A stretch of DNA of 64,000 bases from Caulobacterales bacterium (GTDB taxonomy: Bacteria; Pseudomonadota; Alphaproteobacteria; Caulobacterales; Aquidulcibacteraceae), in assembly GCA_017303355.1 (NCBI GenBank), contig JAFLCU010000007.1, positions 1 to 64,000 on the forward strand, written 5' to 3'. Shown here one piece after another: positions 36,273 to 44,789 of the stretch. Below the pieces are notes generated by a model. That model saw only the letters and a program-made list of their open reading frames with translations. It searched no databases and was not told the origin of the DNA. Positions within the stretch are counted from its first letter, which is position 1; the number at the start of each line of letters is the position of its first letter. Made by a program: the position numbers and the translations under genes.

Positions 36273-38038
36273 GCGGGCGCGGCGGCTTCGGATTTCGCGT
36301 CCGTCGCAGGCGGCTGACGCCGCATGACGGCGACGGCGAAGACAAACGCGGCAATGCCGATGACGCCCGAGTAGATGAAGAACGTCATGTAGCCTGCGGC
36401 GAACGCCTCTGCGGGCACGCCGCGTTCCTCGACAAGATGCGCGAATGCGGCAGGCGATATGTTGGTGAACCAGCTCCGCAACCACTCGCTCTCCCCCGCC
36501 GCCGCAGCAGCTGTCGCGCCTTCGACGATGCGGCCGGAAATGGCGGCGAGGATTTTGCCCGGCAGCGCGTAGAGCGAGGAGAAGAGCGCGTATTGCGTCG
36601 CTGTAAAGCCAAGGCTGGTGAGGCTCGACATGTAGGCGATTAGCGCCGTGCCAGCGATGCCAGCCGAAACGTTGTCGATCGCGATGCAAGCATACAGACC
36701 CGGCAACCACGGTCCGGTGAACACGAGACTGCTGAACGCGATATTCGACAGCGGCTGCACGATCGCGCCCACGATCAAAGAGCGCATCAGCCCAAACCGC
36801 GCCACCATCCAGCCGCCGAGCCCGACGCCAATCATAGACATCACAACGCCGAACAACTTGCGCGCGCCCGCGATCTCATCAAGCGTGAAGCCGACATCTA
36901 CGTAAAACGCCGTCATCAAATTGAGCACAAAGTCGGCGATGCGATAAACGCAGATCATCGCCAAGATCAGCGCGCCCGTACCGCGATAGCGCTTGAAGAA
37001 ATCCTCGAGAGGCTCTTTCAGCGTGCCCGCGAAATACGCGCTTGGCCGTGATTTGAACATCGGATAGGTGGCGAACGCGACGACCGCCAAGCCGATCGCC
37101 ACGCCAAACACTTGCCACACCGCGCCCCAGGGCTTGCCCGTCCACCACTCGGCGAAACCGGCGGCCGCACCATCCATGCCGATCCACGGAAACATGAAAG
37201 TCAGCGGTTCGGCTTTGCCGGAGAGGCCGGCGCCAATGAAGCACGCGCCGAACACTAGCAAACCAACGCGCGCCACCCATTCCAAGGTTTCGGCCCAAAT
37301 CGGCGTCGTCGCCGGCGGGAACGGCTTCGGCTCCACGCTTTTCTCGCGCGGCGCGAGCAGCACGCCCAGCACGCCGACGCCCATCACGATCGCCATCGCG
37401 GAATAGGACGCCGTCCAGCCGATGCGCGACGCCATGAAGAGCGGCGCCGCGCCAGATACAACGATGGCGATGCGATAGCCCCATTGATATGCGGCCGCCA
37501 TCGCGCCCTGCCGCTCAACGGTCGCGACCTCGATGCGCCACGCATCAATGGCGATGTCCTGCGTCGCGCCAAACACAGCCGTCATCGCCGCGAAAATCGC
37601 AACGACACTGATCAGACCCACATTTGGCGGCGGTTGAACCGCGCCTTCAACACCGCCTGCCACTGCCGCCGAAACCGCCGGCATATTCACGGCGATCGCC
37701 CAAATGCCGAAGATCACGCCGATCTGCGCCACCAGCATCCACGACCGGCGCTTTCCAAGTATCTGGTAGAGCACCGGGATCTTCACGCGATCGACAATCG
37801 GCGCCCAAAGGAATTTTATCGCGTAAGTGATCGTCACCAGGCTGAAGAGCGTGATGATGTCCAGCGGCAAACCGGCCTGCCGCATCCAGGCGGAGATCGT
37901 ATCGTAAAGCAGCAGGTTCGGCAGGCCCGCCGAAAAGCCCAGCGCCAACATCACCAAAGTGCGATGTTCGAGGAACACCGCGAGCGCTTGCCACGTCGAT
38001 GGCTTAGCCGCCGCCGCGCCGGAATTCTGATCACTCAT
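36269..38038 (-). CDS. AmpG-like MFS permease
   Basis: This 589-residue membrane protein has about 14 hydrophobic segments. The start RTLVMLALGFSAGLPNLLLY and FSLVTITYAIKFLWAPIVDR match the AmpG muropeptide permease family (L-G-F-x-S-G-L-P and the K-F-(L/F)-W-A-P-x-(L/V)-D-R motif). LGKRRSWMLVAQIG and QDIAIDAWRIE are also family positions. Muropeptide recycling is likely but not certain: many long alphaproteobacterial AmpG-like proteins are uncharacterised. A long middle insert and a basic/alanine tail make it longer than E. coli AmpG (about 490). It converges on maeB with a 4-nt overlap. Confidence 0.88.
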   Translation of the reverse strand: MSDQNSGAAAAKPSTWQALAVFLEHRTLVMLALGFSAGLPNLLLYDTISAWMRQAGLPLDIITLFSLVTITYAIKFLWAPIVDRVKIPVLYQILGKRRSWMLVAQIGVIFGIWAIAVNMPAVSAAVAGGVEGAVQPPPNVGLISVVAIFAAMTAVFGATQDIAIDAWRIEVATVERQGAMAAAYQWGYRIAIVVSGAAPLFMASRIGWTASYSAMAIVMGVGVLGVLLAPREKSVEPKPFPPATTPIWAETLEWVARVGLLVFGACFIGAGLSGKAEPLTFMFPWIGMDGAAAGFAEWWTGKPWGAVWQVFGVAIGLAVVAFATYPMFKSRPSAYFAGTLKEPLEDFFKRYRGTGALILAMICVYRIADFVLNLMTAFYVDVGFTLDEIAGARKLFGVVMSMIGVGLGGWMVARFGLMRSLIVGAIVQPLSNIAFSSLVFTGPWLPGLYACIAIDNVSAGIAGTALIAYMSSLTSLGFTATQYALFSSLYALPGKILAAISGRIVEGATAAAAAGESEWLRSWFTNISPAAFAHLVEERGVPAEAFAAGYMTFFIYSGVIGIAAFVFAVAVMRRQPPATDAKSEAAAPA

Positions 38039-38056
38039 GTGCGGGTCTCCGCCGCC

Positions 38057-39856
38057 TTAGTCGCGGGCGAACGTGGCGGGGTTCGGGCGGCCGGTAAAGC
38101 GTTCCGCGACGGCGAGCAGCCGGGTCGCGTCGATGGGCTTGGTCAGAAAATCGTCCATGCCGGCCTGGAAGGCGCGCACGCGCTCCTCCTCCCCCGCATC
38201 CGCCGTTAGCGCCACCAGCGGCGCGCGCGCCGAAGGGCCGCCGCCGGCGCGGATGCGCGCCGCCGCCTCCAAACCGTCCAGACGCGGCATGCGGATGTCC
38301 AGCAGGATGAGATCGAAGCTGGCGGCGCTGGCGGCGGCGACCGCCTCTTCGCCGTCGTGCACCACGCTCACTATGCAGCCCTCGCGCGCCAGCAGCGTCC
38401 GCGCCAGCAGCGCGTTGATCGGGTTGTCTTCGGCCAACAGCACGCGCAGCCCCTTCAAAGGCGGCGCATCTTCCTCCGCGCGCTCGGCGGAAATTTCGCT
38501 CGCGTGTTCCGCCGCGCCAAGCGCGACGCCGATGCGTTCAGCCAATGAACGGCGACGCACCGGCTTCAACGTGTAGTGCTCGATCCCGACCGCACGGCAC
38601 TGCGCGATCGCCTCGCGGCGCTCCTGCGACGCCAATGCGATGACAGCGCGCGCGCCGCGCTTCAGCGCGTCAACCTGTTCAGCGTCAACGCCCTCGCACC
38701 AATCATAGAGGATGACGTCGGGGCTTTCGCTCTCGTCGACAGGCACGCCGCCAAGCGACGCGACGGCGCTGCGCAGCGATTGCAGCAGCGTCGGCGATGG
38801 CGTGAGCACGGCCACACGCACGGCGCCGATCGTCAGTGGCGCCGGCCGCACGCTTTCATCCGCTTCAAACGGCAGTTCAACCCAGAAGCTCGCGCCGAAG
38901 CCCGGCCGCGACACGAGCCCCACTTCCCCGCCCATCGCCAGCGCCAAGCGTTTGACGATGGCGAGGCCAAGCCCCGTGCCGCCATGACGGCGCGCGACGC
39001 CGGCATCCGCCTGCGTGAATTCCTCGAAGATCAAAGCTTGCTTTTCCGGCGGCACGCCGGGGCCGGTGTCGCGCACATTGAAGCGCAAGCGGCCGTTCGG
39101 GCGCTGCGCCAGTTCAAGCGTGACGCCGCCCGCTTGCGTGAATTTCACGGCGTTGCCTGCAAGGTTGAACAGGATTTGCCGCAAGCGGCCATCATCGCCG
39201 ATCACGCGCGCTGGCGCATCGCCACGCACGGTGACGACGATCTCCAAACCCTTGTCGCGCGCCTTCGGCGACAAAAGCTCGGCGACCTCCTGCATCGTCA
39301 CTTCAGGATCGAACGGCGCCGCTTCGAGCGCGATATGGCCTGCTTCAAGCCGCGAATAGTCCAATATCTCGATGATCAGATCGAGCAGATGCTCGCCCGA
39401 TTGCCTGATCGCATCGACATAGGTTTTCGCGTTCGGCTCAAGCTTGCCGAGTTCAAGCAGGCCGGCCATGCCGAGAATGCCGTTCAGCGGCGTGCGCAAT
39501 TCGTGCGTCAGCGTGGCGAACAGCGTCGTCTTCGCGCGCAAGGCGTCTTCAGCGGCGACGACATGGCGGGTGATGTCGCGCGCGATCGCCAAGCGCGCGC
39601 CATCGTACAGCACGCGCTCCACCCATTCGAAACGGCGCCCATCGGGGGCCGGCGCATCGAAGCGGCGCTGGCCGTCCTTGAACGGCGGCGGCTGCACCCT
39701 GCCCCAAGGCGGGCGCTGCGGGCTGATCCAATGCCTGAAGGCCGCGCGAAACGCGGGGTTTGCGCGCACCAGCGCGCCGTCCGCCGCCAGGATCGCGACC
39801 GGATCGGGCAACGCATCGAACGCATCAAAAGCCGGCGCGACGGCGGGTTGAGCCAT
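38057..39856 (-). CDS. Hybrid sensor histidine kinase (PAS-HisKA-HATPase-pseudoREC-REC)
   Basis: This is a 599-residue cytoplasmic kinase. A PAS-like domain comes first (10-100: PDPVAILAADGALVRANPAF). HisKA has phospho-accepting His118 in TLTHELRTPLNGILG. The HATPase has its N box (QILFNLAGNAVKFT), G1 (DTGPGVPPEK) and G2 (HGGTGLGLAIVKR). At about 345-445 a second receiver-like fold (VAVLTPSPTLLQSLRSAVAS, SPDVILYDW) lacks the usual acidic pocket and is probably a pseudo-receiver. The C-terminal REC domain has LLAEDNPINA and phospho-acceptor Asp520 in LILLDIRMPRLDG. There is no membrane segment. No response-regulator gene is adjacent, so its output partner is elsewhere. Confidence 0.93.
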   Translation of the reverse strand: MAQPAVAPAFDAFDALPDPVAILAADGALVRANPAFRAAFRHWISPQRPPWGRVQPPPFKDGQRRFDAPAPDGRRFEWVERVLYDGARLAIARDITRHVVAAEDALRAKTTLFATLTHELRTPLNGILGMAGLLELGKLEPNAKTYVDAIRQSGEHLLDLIIEILDYSRLEAGHIALEAAPFDPEVTMQEVAELLSPKARDKGLEIVVTVRGDAPARVIGDDGRLRQILFNLAGNAVKFTQAGGVTLELAQRPNGRLRFNVRDTGPGVPPEKQALIFEEFTQADAGVARRHGGTGLGLAIVKRLALAMGGEVGLVSRPGFGASFWVELPFEADESVRPAPLTIGAVRVAVLTPSPTLLQSLRSAVASLGGVPVDESESPDVILYDWCEGVDAEQVDALKRGARAVIALASQERREAIAQCRAVGIEHYTLKPVRRRSLAERIGVALGAAEHASEISAERAEEDAPPLKGLRVLLAEDNPINALLARTLLAREGCIVSVVHDGEEAVAAASAASFDLILLDIRMPRLDGLEAAARIRAGGGPSARAPLVALTADAGEEERVRAFQAGMDDFLTKPIDATRLLAVAERFTGRPNPATFARD

Positions 39857-39879
39857 GGCCCGATCAAGCCCGCGCCTGG

Positions 39880-41403
39880 TTAAGAAACCTTAGCGAATCC
39901 GCCCTGATCGGCGCCTGCCCATTGCCGCCGCAGACTGAGCGCTTCGGCGACATGGACGCGGCGCACCGCGTCCGCGCCATCGAGGTCGGCGACCGTGCGC
40001 GCTACCTTCAACGTGCGGTGATAAGCGCGCGCCGAAAGCACCAAGGATTCCGCGGCCTTGGCCAAGAGCGCCGCACCCGGCGCGTCGGGCGCGGCCACGC
40101 GCTCCAACGCCTGCAGATTGAGCGTGGCGTTCAGGCCAGCGCCGCGTCCCGCCTGCCCCTCACGCGCCCGCGCGACACGCGCCGCGGCCTCGGCCGTGCC
40201 TTCGATCGGCGGCGGCAGCGCCAGATCAGCGGCGGTGACGGGCGGCACGTCGAGTTGGATATCGATGCGATCCAATAGCGGGCCAGACAGCCGCGCTTGA
40301 TAATCCACCGCGCATCGCGGCCCGCGCCGGCACAAACCCGCACCCGAACCGCCACCGCAGCGGCACGGGTTCATCGCCGCCGCCAGCAGGATACGCGCGG
40401 GATAGGTGACGTGGTGATTGGCGCGCGCGATCAGCACCTGCCCGCTCTCCAGCGGTTGGCGCAGCGCATCGAGCGCTTGCTGCGAAAATTCCGGCAATTC
40501 ATCGAGAAACAGCACGCCGTGATGCGCCAAGCTGATTTCGCCGGGCTTTGCACGCAAACCGCCGCCCACGAGTGCCGCCATTGATGCGGAATGATGCGGC
40601 GCGCGGAACGGGCGCGTGCGCGTGAGCTGGCCACGCTGCAGCAGACCCGCCACCGAATGCAGCATCGACACTTCGAGCAATTCTTCCGAAGCCAACGGCG
40701 GCAAAAGCCCCGGCAAACGCTGCGCCAGCATCGATTTGCCAGCGCCGGGCGGGCCAACGAACAAGATGTTGTGCGCGCCGGCGGCGGCGATTTCGAGAGC
40801 GCGCTTGGCTTGCTCCTGGCCGCGCACGTCGCGCAAATCCGGCACGCTTGCGCCGCCGATCAGCTCGCCACGCACAGCCGCTTTCACCGCGGCGCCGCCA
40901 CGAAAATGATTGACCAGCGCGAGCAATGAAGGCGCCGCAATCACTTCGCCGCCAGCCCAGGCGGCTTCCGCGCCGCATACTTCGGGGCAAATGAACGCAG
41001 CACCCATGCCGTGCGCGGCCATCGCCGCCGGCAAGGCGCCCGGCGCGGGCGCCAGCGCACCATCGAGCCCCACTTCGCCAAAACACAAGACGCCATCGAG
41101 CGCGTCATGCGGCAGCGCGCCGATGGCGGCCATCATCGCCAGCGCAATCGGCAAATCGTAATGCGTGCCCTCTTTCGGCATGTCGGCGGGCGCGAGATTG
41201 ACGACGAGCCGGCCAGGCGGGATCGCCAGCCCAATCGAGGCGAACGCCGCACGCACCCGCTCTCGCGCCTCGGACACGGCCTTGTCGCCCAGCCCGACAA
41301 TGACGATCCCGTGCGTCCCGCCTGTCAGCTGGACCTGCACCTCAACGCGCTTCGCTTCGAGACCAGAAAAGGCGACTGTCGTCGCATTAGCGCATGTCTG
41401 CAT
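39880..41403 (-). CDS. comM: YifB/ComM family AAA+ helicase
   Basis: This is a 507-residue Mg-chelatase-like AAA+ ATPase. An N-terminal Lon-substrate-like domain has VNLAPADMPKEGTHYDLPIA and CFGEVGLDGALAPAPGALPA. The AAA+ core has Walker A VGPPGAGKSMLAQRLPGLLP and Walker B GVLFLDELPEF. A Cys-rich segment MNPCRCGGG...CRRGPRCAVDY follows, as in ComM. ComM extends heteroduplexes during natural transformation; the length is typical. It is upstream of, and 23 nt from, the hybrid kinase on the same strand. Its upstream region carries two palindromes (41433-41511). Confidence 0.95.
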   Translation of the reverse strand: MQTCANATTVAFSGLEAKRVEVQVQLTGGTHGIVIVGLGDKAVSEARERVRAAFASIGLAIPPGRLVVNLAPADMPKEGTHYDLPIALAMMAAIGALPHDALDGVLCFGEVGLDGALAPAPGALPAAMAAHGMGAAFICPEVCGAEAAWAGGEVIAAPSLLALVNHFRGGAAVKAAVRGELIGGASVPDLRDVRGQEQAKRALEIAAAGAHNILFVGPPGAGKSMLAQRLPGLLPPLASEELLEVSMLHSVAGLLQRGQLTRTRPFRAPHHSASMAALVGGGLRAKPGEISLAHHGVLFLDELPEFSQQALDALRQPLESGQVLIARANHHVTYPARILLAAAMNPCRCGGGSGAGLCRRGPRCAVDYQARLSGPLLDRIDIQLDVPPVTAADLALPPPIEGTAEAAARVARAREGQAGRGAGLNATLNLQALERVAAPDAPGAALLAKAAESLVLSARAYHRTLKVARTVADLDGADAVRRVHVAEALSLRRQWAGADQGGFAKVS

Positions 41404-41432
41404 GTGCCCGCCCTTTATCCACAGACCGGGCC

Positions 41433-41511
41433 TCTAGTCGTACATGACTAGAACAAAACAGCAACAATAAAAGAACGTTGTCGCTCCGAAAGCGACCTTG
41501 CAAGCAACGTT
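41433..41511. promoter_or_regulatory. Paired palindromes upstream of comM
   Basis: Two inverted repeats lie in the 175-nt gap between the comM start (41403) and the BON gene stop (41579). The first is TCTAGTC-N6-GACTAGA (41433-41439 / 41446-41452), 30 nt before comM. The second is nested: outer arms AACGTTG (41474-41480) and CAACGTT (41505-41511) enclose GTCGCT-N5-AGCGAC (41480-41496) and the short palindrome CTTGCAAG (41497-41504). The surroundings are AT-rich (acaaaacagcaacaataaaag). They may be an operator near the comM promoter plus a structured RNA end for the BON transcript or comM leader. Roles are inferred. Confidence 0.55.
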
Positions 41512-41578
41512 ACGCCCAGGCGGCGGCGGGCGCCACGCGGATTCGTGTTCCGCGCGATAAATTTTAGCCAGGACAATT

Positions 41579-42244
41579 TTAGTAAGGCGCGCCGGCCAGA
41601 TCTTGCTCGGCCGTGGGCGTTTCGATCGGCGCGGGGCCGGCGCTGGATTGTGCGTAATAAGGCGTGGCCGGCGCCCTCACCTGCATGAAGGAAACGACGC
41701 GCTGTACGCCGCCGACGACGCTGGCGATCTCGGCCGCGCGACGCAGCTCGTGTTCGCTGCGGGCCACGCCCATCAGATACACATTGCCGTTGAAGGTCTC
41801 GATATTGATGTTGATCGCGCGCACGTGCGGACTCGCGGCCAAGCGCGCACGGATTTGCGCTGTGATGAATTCGTCCTGCGCGTTGCGCACGAGGCTTGAG
41901 GGCGGGCCGACAAACACTTCGTTATAGACATTGTGAACCGTCGGCGTCGAGCGCGCGATCGTCTCGGCGGCCTGGCGATGCTCTTGCGTCGGCGCGACGC
42001 CCGAGAGCAGCAGATTGCCGCCCGCGACCTCCACATCCACTTCCTGAAACGCCGCGCGATCGGCCGCGAGCAAACGCATCTTCACTTGGTTCGACGCGCT
42101 GGCGTCATCGATGCCTTCGCCGATGGTGCGATCCTGCACGGCGTAAACGCCAACGCTGGCCGCGGTGCCGAGAGCGGCGGTCATACAGCCACTGGCGCCA
42201 GCGCATGCGGCGAGAGCGGCAAGAGTAAGAGCTGGGGTGCGCAT
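41579..42244 (-). CDS. BON-domain outer-membrane lipoprotein (OsmY/DolP-like)
   Basis: This 221-residue protein starts MRTPALTLAALAACAGASGC, a lipoprotein signal with the cysteine at about 20. Two BON domains follow: roughly 45-110 (NQVKMRLLAADRAAFQEVDV, GNLLLSGVAPTQEHRQAAET) and 120-190 (DEFITAQIRARLAASPHVRA, NVYLMGVARSEHELRRAAEI). The tail is Pro/Ala-rich. Two-BON lipoproteins of this shape (DolP, formerly YraP) support outer-membrane integrity. It is followed by yraN, rsmI and LppC, which matches the yraP-yraN-rsmI-lpoA group of other proteobacteria. Confidence 0.93.
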   Translation of the reverse strand: MRTPALTLAALAACAGASGCMTAALGTAASVGVYAVQDRTIGEGIDDASASNQVKMRLLAADRAAFQEVDVEVAGGNLLLSGVAPTQEHRQAAETIARSTPTVHNVYNEVFVGPPSSLVRNAQDEFITAQIRARLAASPHVRAININIETFNGNVYLMGVARSEHELRRAAEIASVVGGVQRVVSFMQVRAPATPYYAQSSAGPAPIETPTAEQDLAGAPY

Positions 42245-42281
42245 TTGAGCGCCAATGTGCGCCCAGATCGTTTACCGCCTC

Positions 42282-42641
42282 TTAACGGTGTGGCTCGTGA
42301 TACCACGCCGCGCGCTGATGTTTCGGCCACCCCGCGCCCACGACGATCACGTCGAAGCGGATCGGCGCGTGCGATAAACGCCAGCGCCCGGCAAGCGCGA
42401 CAGCCGCGCGCGCGATGCGGTTCTGCGCCATCGGCGTCACCGCATACATGCCCGCTTCAAAGGTCTTGCGCGCCTTGACCTCGACCACGACGAGAACGCC
42501 GCTTTTCCAAGCCGCCAGATCAACTTCGCCATATGGCGTGCGGCAGCGATGGCCGAGAATACGATAGCCCTTGGCCATCAGAAACAGCATCGCCGCCCAT
42601 TCGGCCACGCGCCCCCGGCGCTCGGCCTTTTGGCGGCTCAC
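42282..42641 (-). CDS. yraN: UPF0102 family protein YraN (putative endonuclease fold)
   Basis: This 119-residue protein has the UPF0102 nuclease-like pattern: AEWAAMLFLMAKGYRILGHR then RTPYGEVDLAAWKSGVLVVV with VEVKARKTFE. These are the G-E-(V/I)-D-L and (V/F)-V-E-V-K-x-R motifs of the PD-(D/E)XK-type fold. Biological role is unsettled. Its start overlaps the rsmI stop by 4 nt. Confidence 0.94.
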   Translation of the reverse strand: MSRQKAERRGRVAEWAAMLFLMAKGYRILGHRCRTPYGEVDLAAWKSGVLVVVEVKARKTFEAGMYAVTPMAQNRIARAAVALAGRWRLSHAPIRFDVIVVGAGWPKHQRAAWYHEPHR

Positions 42642-43552
42642 GCGCGATCCTTCAATTCGAGCGCGCGCTGATAGGCGCGTTTGCGCGGCACGCCCAATGC
42701 GCGCGCCGCCTCCCCCGCCGCTTCTTTCACGCCACGCGAAAGCTGGTCCGACAGGAACGCATCAAGCGCCTCATCGCTCACCTCGCCCTTCGGCAAGGGC
42801 GGCGCGATGATCACAACGATTTCGCCCTTCGGCGCGCCCGCCTGCGCATAGTGCGCGGCCAGCGCATCAAGCCTTTCGCGCCGTGTTTCCTCGAACATCT
42901 TGGTGAGTTCGCGCGCCACCGCCGCTGGCCGCGCGCCGAGCACGTCATGCATATCCGCCAATGACTCCGCCAAGCGCGGCCCGGTTTCGTAGAGGATCAA
43001 GGTCGCGTCGATCTCGGCCAATTCGGCCAGCGTTTCGCGCCTTGCATTGTGCTTGTTGGGCAAGAAGCCCGCGAACAAGAACCGGTCGCTCGGCAAGCCC
43101 GAGACGACGAGCCCCGCCAACAGCGCCGATGCGCCAGGGATCGGAAACACGCGATAGCCCGCCTCGATCACCGCGCGCGCCAGCTTGAAGCCCGGATCGG
43201 AAACCAGCGGCGTGCCGGCGTCCGAAATCAGCGCGACACTCTCTTTGCGCCCCAGCGCCGCCAGTATCTCCTCGCGCGCCGCCTCGGCATTGTGCTCGTG
43301 ATAGGCCGCCAGCCATGGCTTCAGCCCATACGCGTCCAGGAGCTTGCGGGCGACGCGCGTATCCTCGGCGTAAACTTTGTTAACCCCCGCCAAAATATCG
43401 AGCGCGCGCAAAGTGATGTCGCGCAGGTTCCCGATCGGCGTGGCCACCACATAAAGGCCCGTTTCGGGAGGTGGACTGGAGTCGCGGGCGCCCGTACGGT
43501 CGCGCGCGTTTTCTCCGGGGACTCTTCCAGGGTTGGACGAAGGATTGTTCAT
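42638..43552 (-). CDS. rsmI: 16S rRNA 2'-O-ribose C1402 methyltransferase
   Basis: This 304-residue tetrapyrrole-methylase-fold enzyme has GLYVVATPIGNLRDITLRAL at about 30-50, VYAEDTRVARKLL, and VALISDAGTPLVSDPGFKLA, all RsmI signatures. The chosen ATG (43552) is the only usual start that includes the whole domain; the first 30 residues are polar and variable. This start codon overlaps the ATG of the divergent LppC gene (shared CATG at 43550-43553). Promoter and ribosome binding site for rsmI must therefore lie inside the LppC coding region. A near-perfect GGAGG is only two bases before the ATG. Confidence 0.95.
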   Translation of the reverse strand: MNNPSSNPGRVPGENARDRTGARDSSPPPETGLYVVATPIGNLRDITLRALDILAGVNKVYAEDTRVARKLLDAYGLKPWLAAYHEHNAEAAREEILAALGRKESVALISDAGTPLVSDPGFKLARAVIEAGYRVFPIPGASALLAGLVVSGLPSDRFLFAGFLPNKHNARRETLAELAEIDATLILYETGPRLAESLADMHDVLGARPAAVARELTKMFEETRRERLDALAAHYAQAGAPKGEIVVIIAPPLPKGEVSDEALDAFLSDQLSRGVKEAAGEAARALGVPRKRAYQRALELKDRA

Positions 43553-44789
43553 GGCCTCCGCCAAATCATCGGCGCTGCCGCGCGTCGCGCCAAGTCATTT
43601 GAAGATGGGTGCGGCGTTGAGCCTTGCCGCCCTCATGGCCGCTTGCGCCACCGCCCCCTCGCCGGTCGGCCCCGGCCCCAGTCCAAACATTCCGACGCCG
43701 CCCGCCGGTACCGAGGTGCAAACCGGCGAAGGGCTCACGCCGCCCTTCATGCGCGGCCAGGACATCGTCCGCGTCGGCTTGCTGCTGCCGTTCTCGCTGC
43801 GCCCGCAAGATGCGTCGGCGCTCTACAACGCCGCCGAGCTTGCACTGTTCGATCATGGCGGCCCCAACACGCTGATCATTCCACGCGACGCGGGCTCGGA
43901 TGAAGCCTCGGCCAACGCCGCGGCGCGCGCGCTCGTCAATGACGGCGCCGACATCATCATCGGCCCCGTGCTGCGCGAAGGCGTCGCTGGCGCGGCGACC
44001 GCCGTACGCGGCCAAAACATCCCGGTGATCGGCTTCTCGTCGGATCGCACCGTGGGCGGCAACGGCGTCTATCTGCTGAGCTTTCAGCTTGAGGACGAAA
44101 TCTCGCGCATCGTCTCTTACGCGGCCGAGCGCAATATCCGTTCGATCGCGCTGCTTGCTCCGTCGAACGAATATGGCCGACGCGTTGAAACCGCACTACG
44201 CGCTGAAGCGCGCGCACGAGGCGTGACGATCACCACAGCGCAGCTCTACAACCGCACCGACGCCGATGCGGCGGCGGCGGCCACGGCGCTCGCCGCCACC
44301 ATCCGCGCCACGCCGACGCAAGGCATCCTGATCGCCGAAAGCGGCACGCCGCTGCGCTCGATCAGCACAGCACTCGTGCGCGGCGGCGTCGATCAGCGCC
44401 AAGTGCGCTTCATGGGCACCAGCGTCTGGGCTGGCGAAGCGCAACGCGAGCCCTCGCTCGCGGGCGGTTGGTACGTCTCGCCCGATCCAACCGCGCGCAC
44501 CGATTTCGAGAGCCGCTATCAAACCACTTACGGCCAAGCGCCAACCCGCCTCTCCAGCCTCGGCTATGACGCGGTTGCGCTGGCGGCGCTGCTCTCACGC
44601 GACCAAGGTTCGCGCGGCTTCAGCCGGACGGCGATCGAGAATGGCGAAGGCTTCGCCGGCTCCGACGGCCTCTTCCGCTTCCGCGCCAATGGCGCGATCG
44701 AGCGGGGCCTAGCCATCATCGAGGTCGGCCAGAACCAAACCAACGTGCTTGAAGCCGCGCCACGGCGTTTCCCTGGCCAAGGCAGCTAG
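43551..44789 (+). CDS. Penicillin-binding protein activator, LppC/LpoA-like lipoprotein
   Basis: This 412-residue lipoprotein starts MASAKSSALPRVAPSHLKMG with hydrophobic ALSLAALMAACAT; the lipobox cysteine is at about residue 33. A periplasmic-binding-protein type 6 fold covers about 65-400 (IVRVGLLLPFSLRPQDASAL, GADIIIGPVLREGVAGAA, VIGFSSDRTVGGNGVYLLSF). LpoA-like proteins activate PBP1A from the outer membrane; the solenoid N-domain of enterobacterial LpoA is absent. GAAGGA precedes the ATG at good spacing. It is divergent from rsmI (overlapping start codons) and converges on hemW with a 4-nt overlap. Confidence 0.9.
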   Translation: MASAKSSALPRVAPSHLKMGAALSLAALMAACATAPSPVGPGPSPNIPTPPAGTEVQTGEGLTPPFMRGQDIVRVGLLLPFSLRPQDASALYNAAELALFDHGGPNTLIIPRDAGSDEASANAAARALVNDGADIIIGPVLREGVAGAATAVRGQNIPVIGFSSDRTVGGNGVYLLSFQLEDEISRIVSYAAERNIRSIALLAPSNEYGRRVETALRAEARARGVTITTAQLYNRTDADAAAAATALAATIRATPTQGILIAESGTPLRSISTALVRGGVDQRQVRFMGTSVWAGEAQREPSLAGGWYVSPDPTARTDFESRYQTTYGQAPTRLSSLGYDAVALAALLSRDQGSRGFSRTAIENGEGFAGSDGLFRFRANGAIERGLAIIEVGQNQTNVLEAAPRRFPGQGS

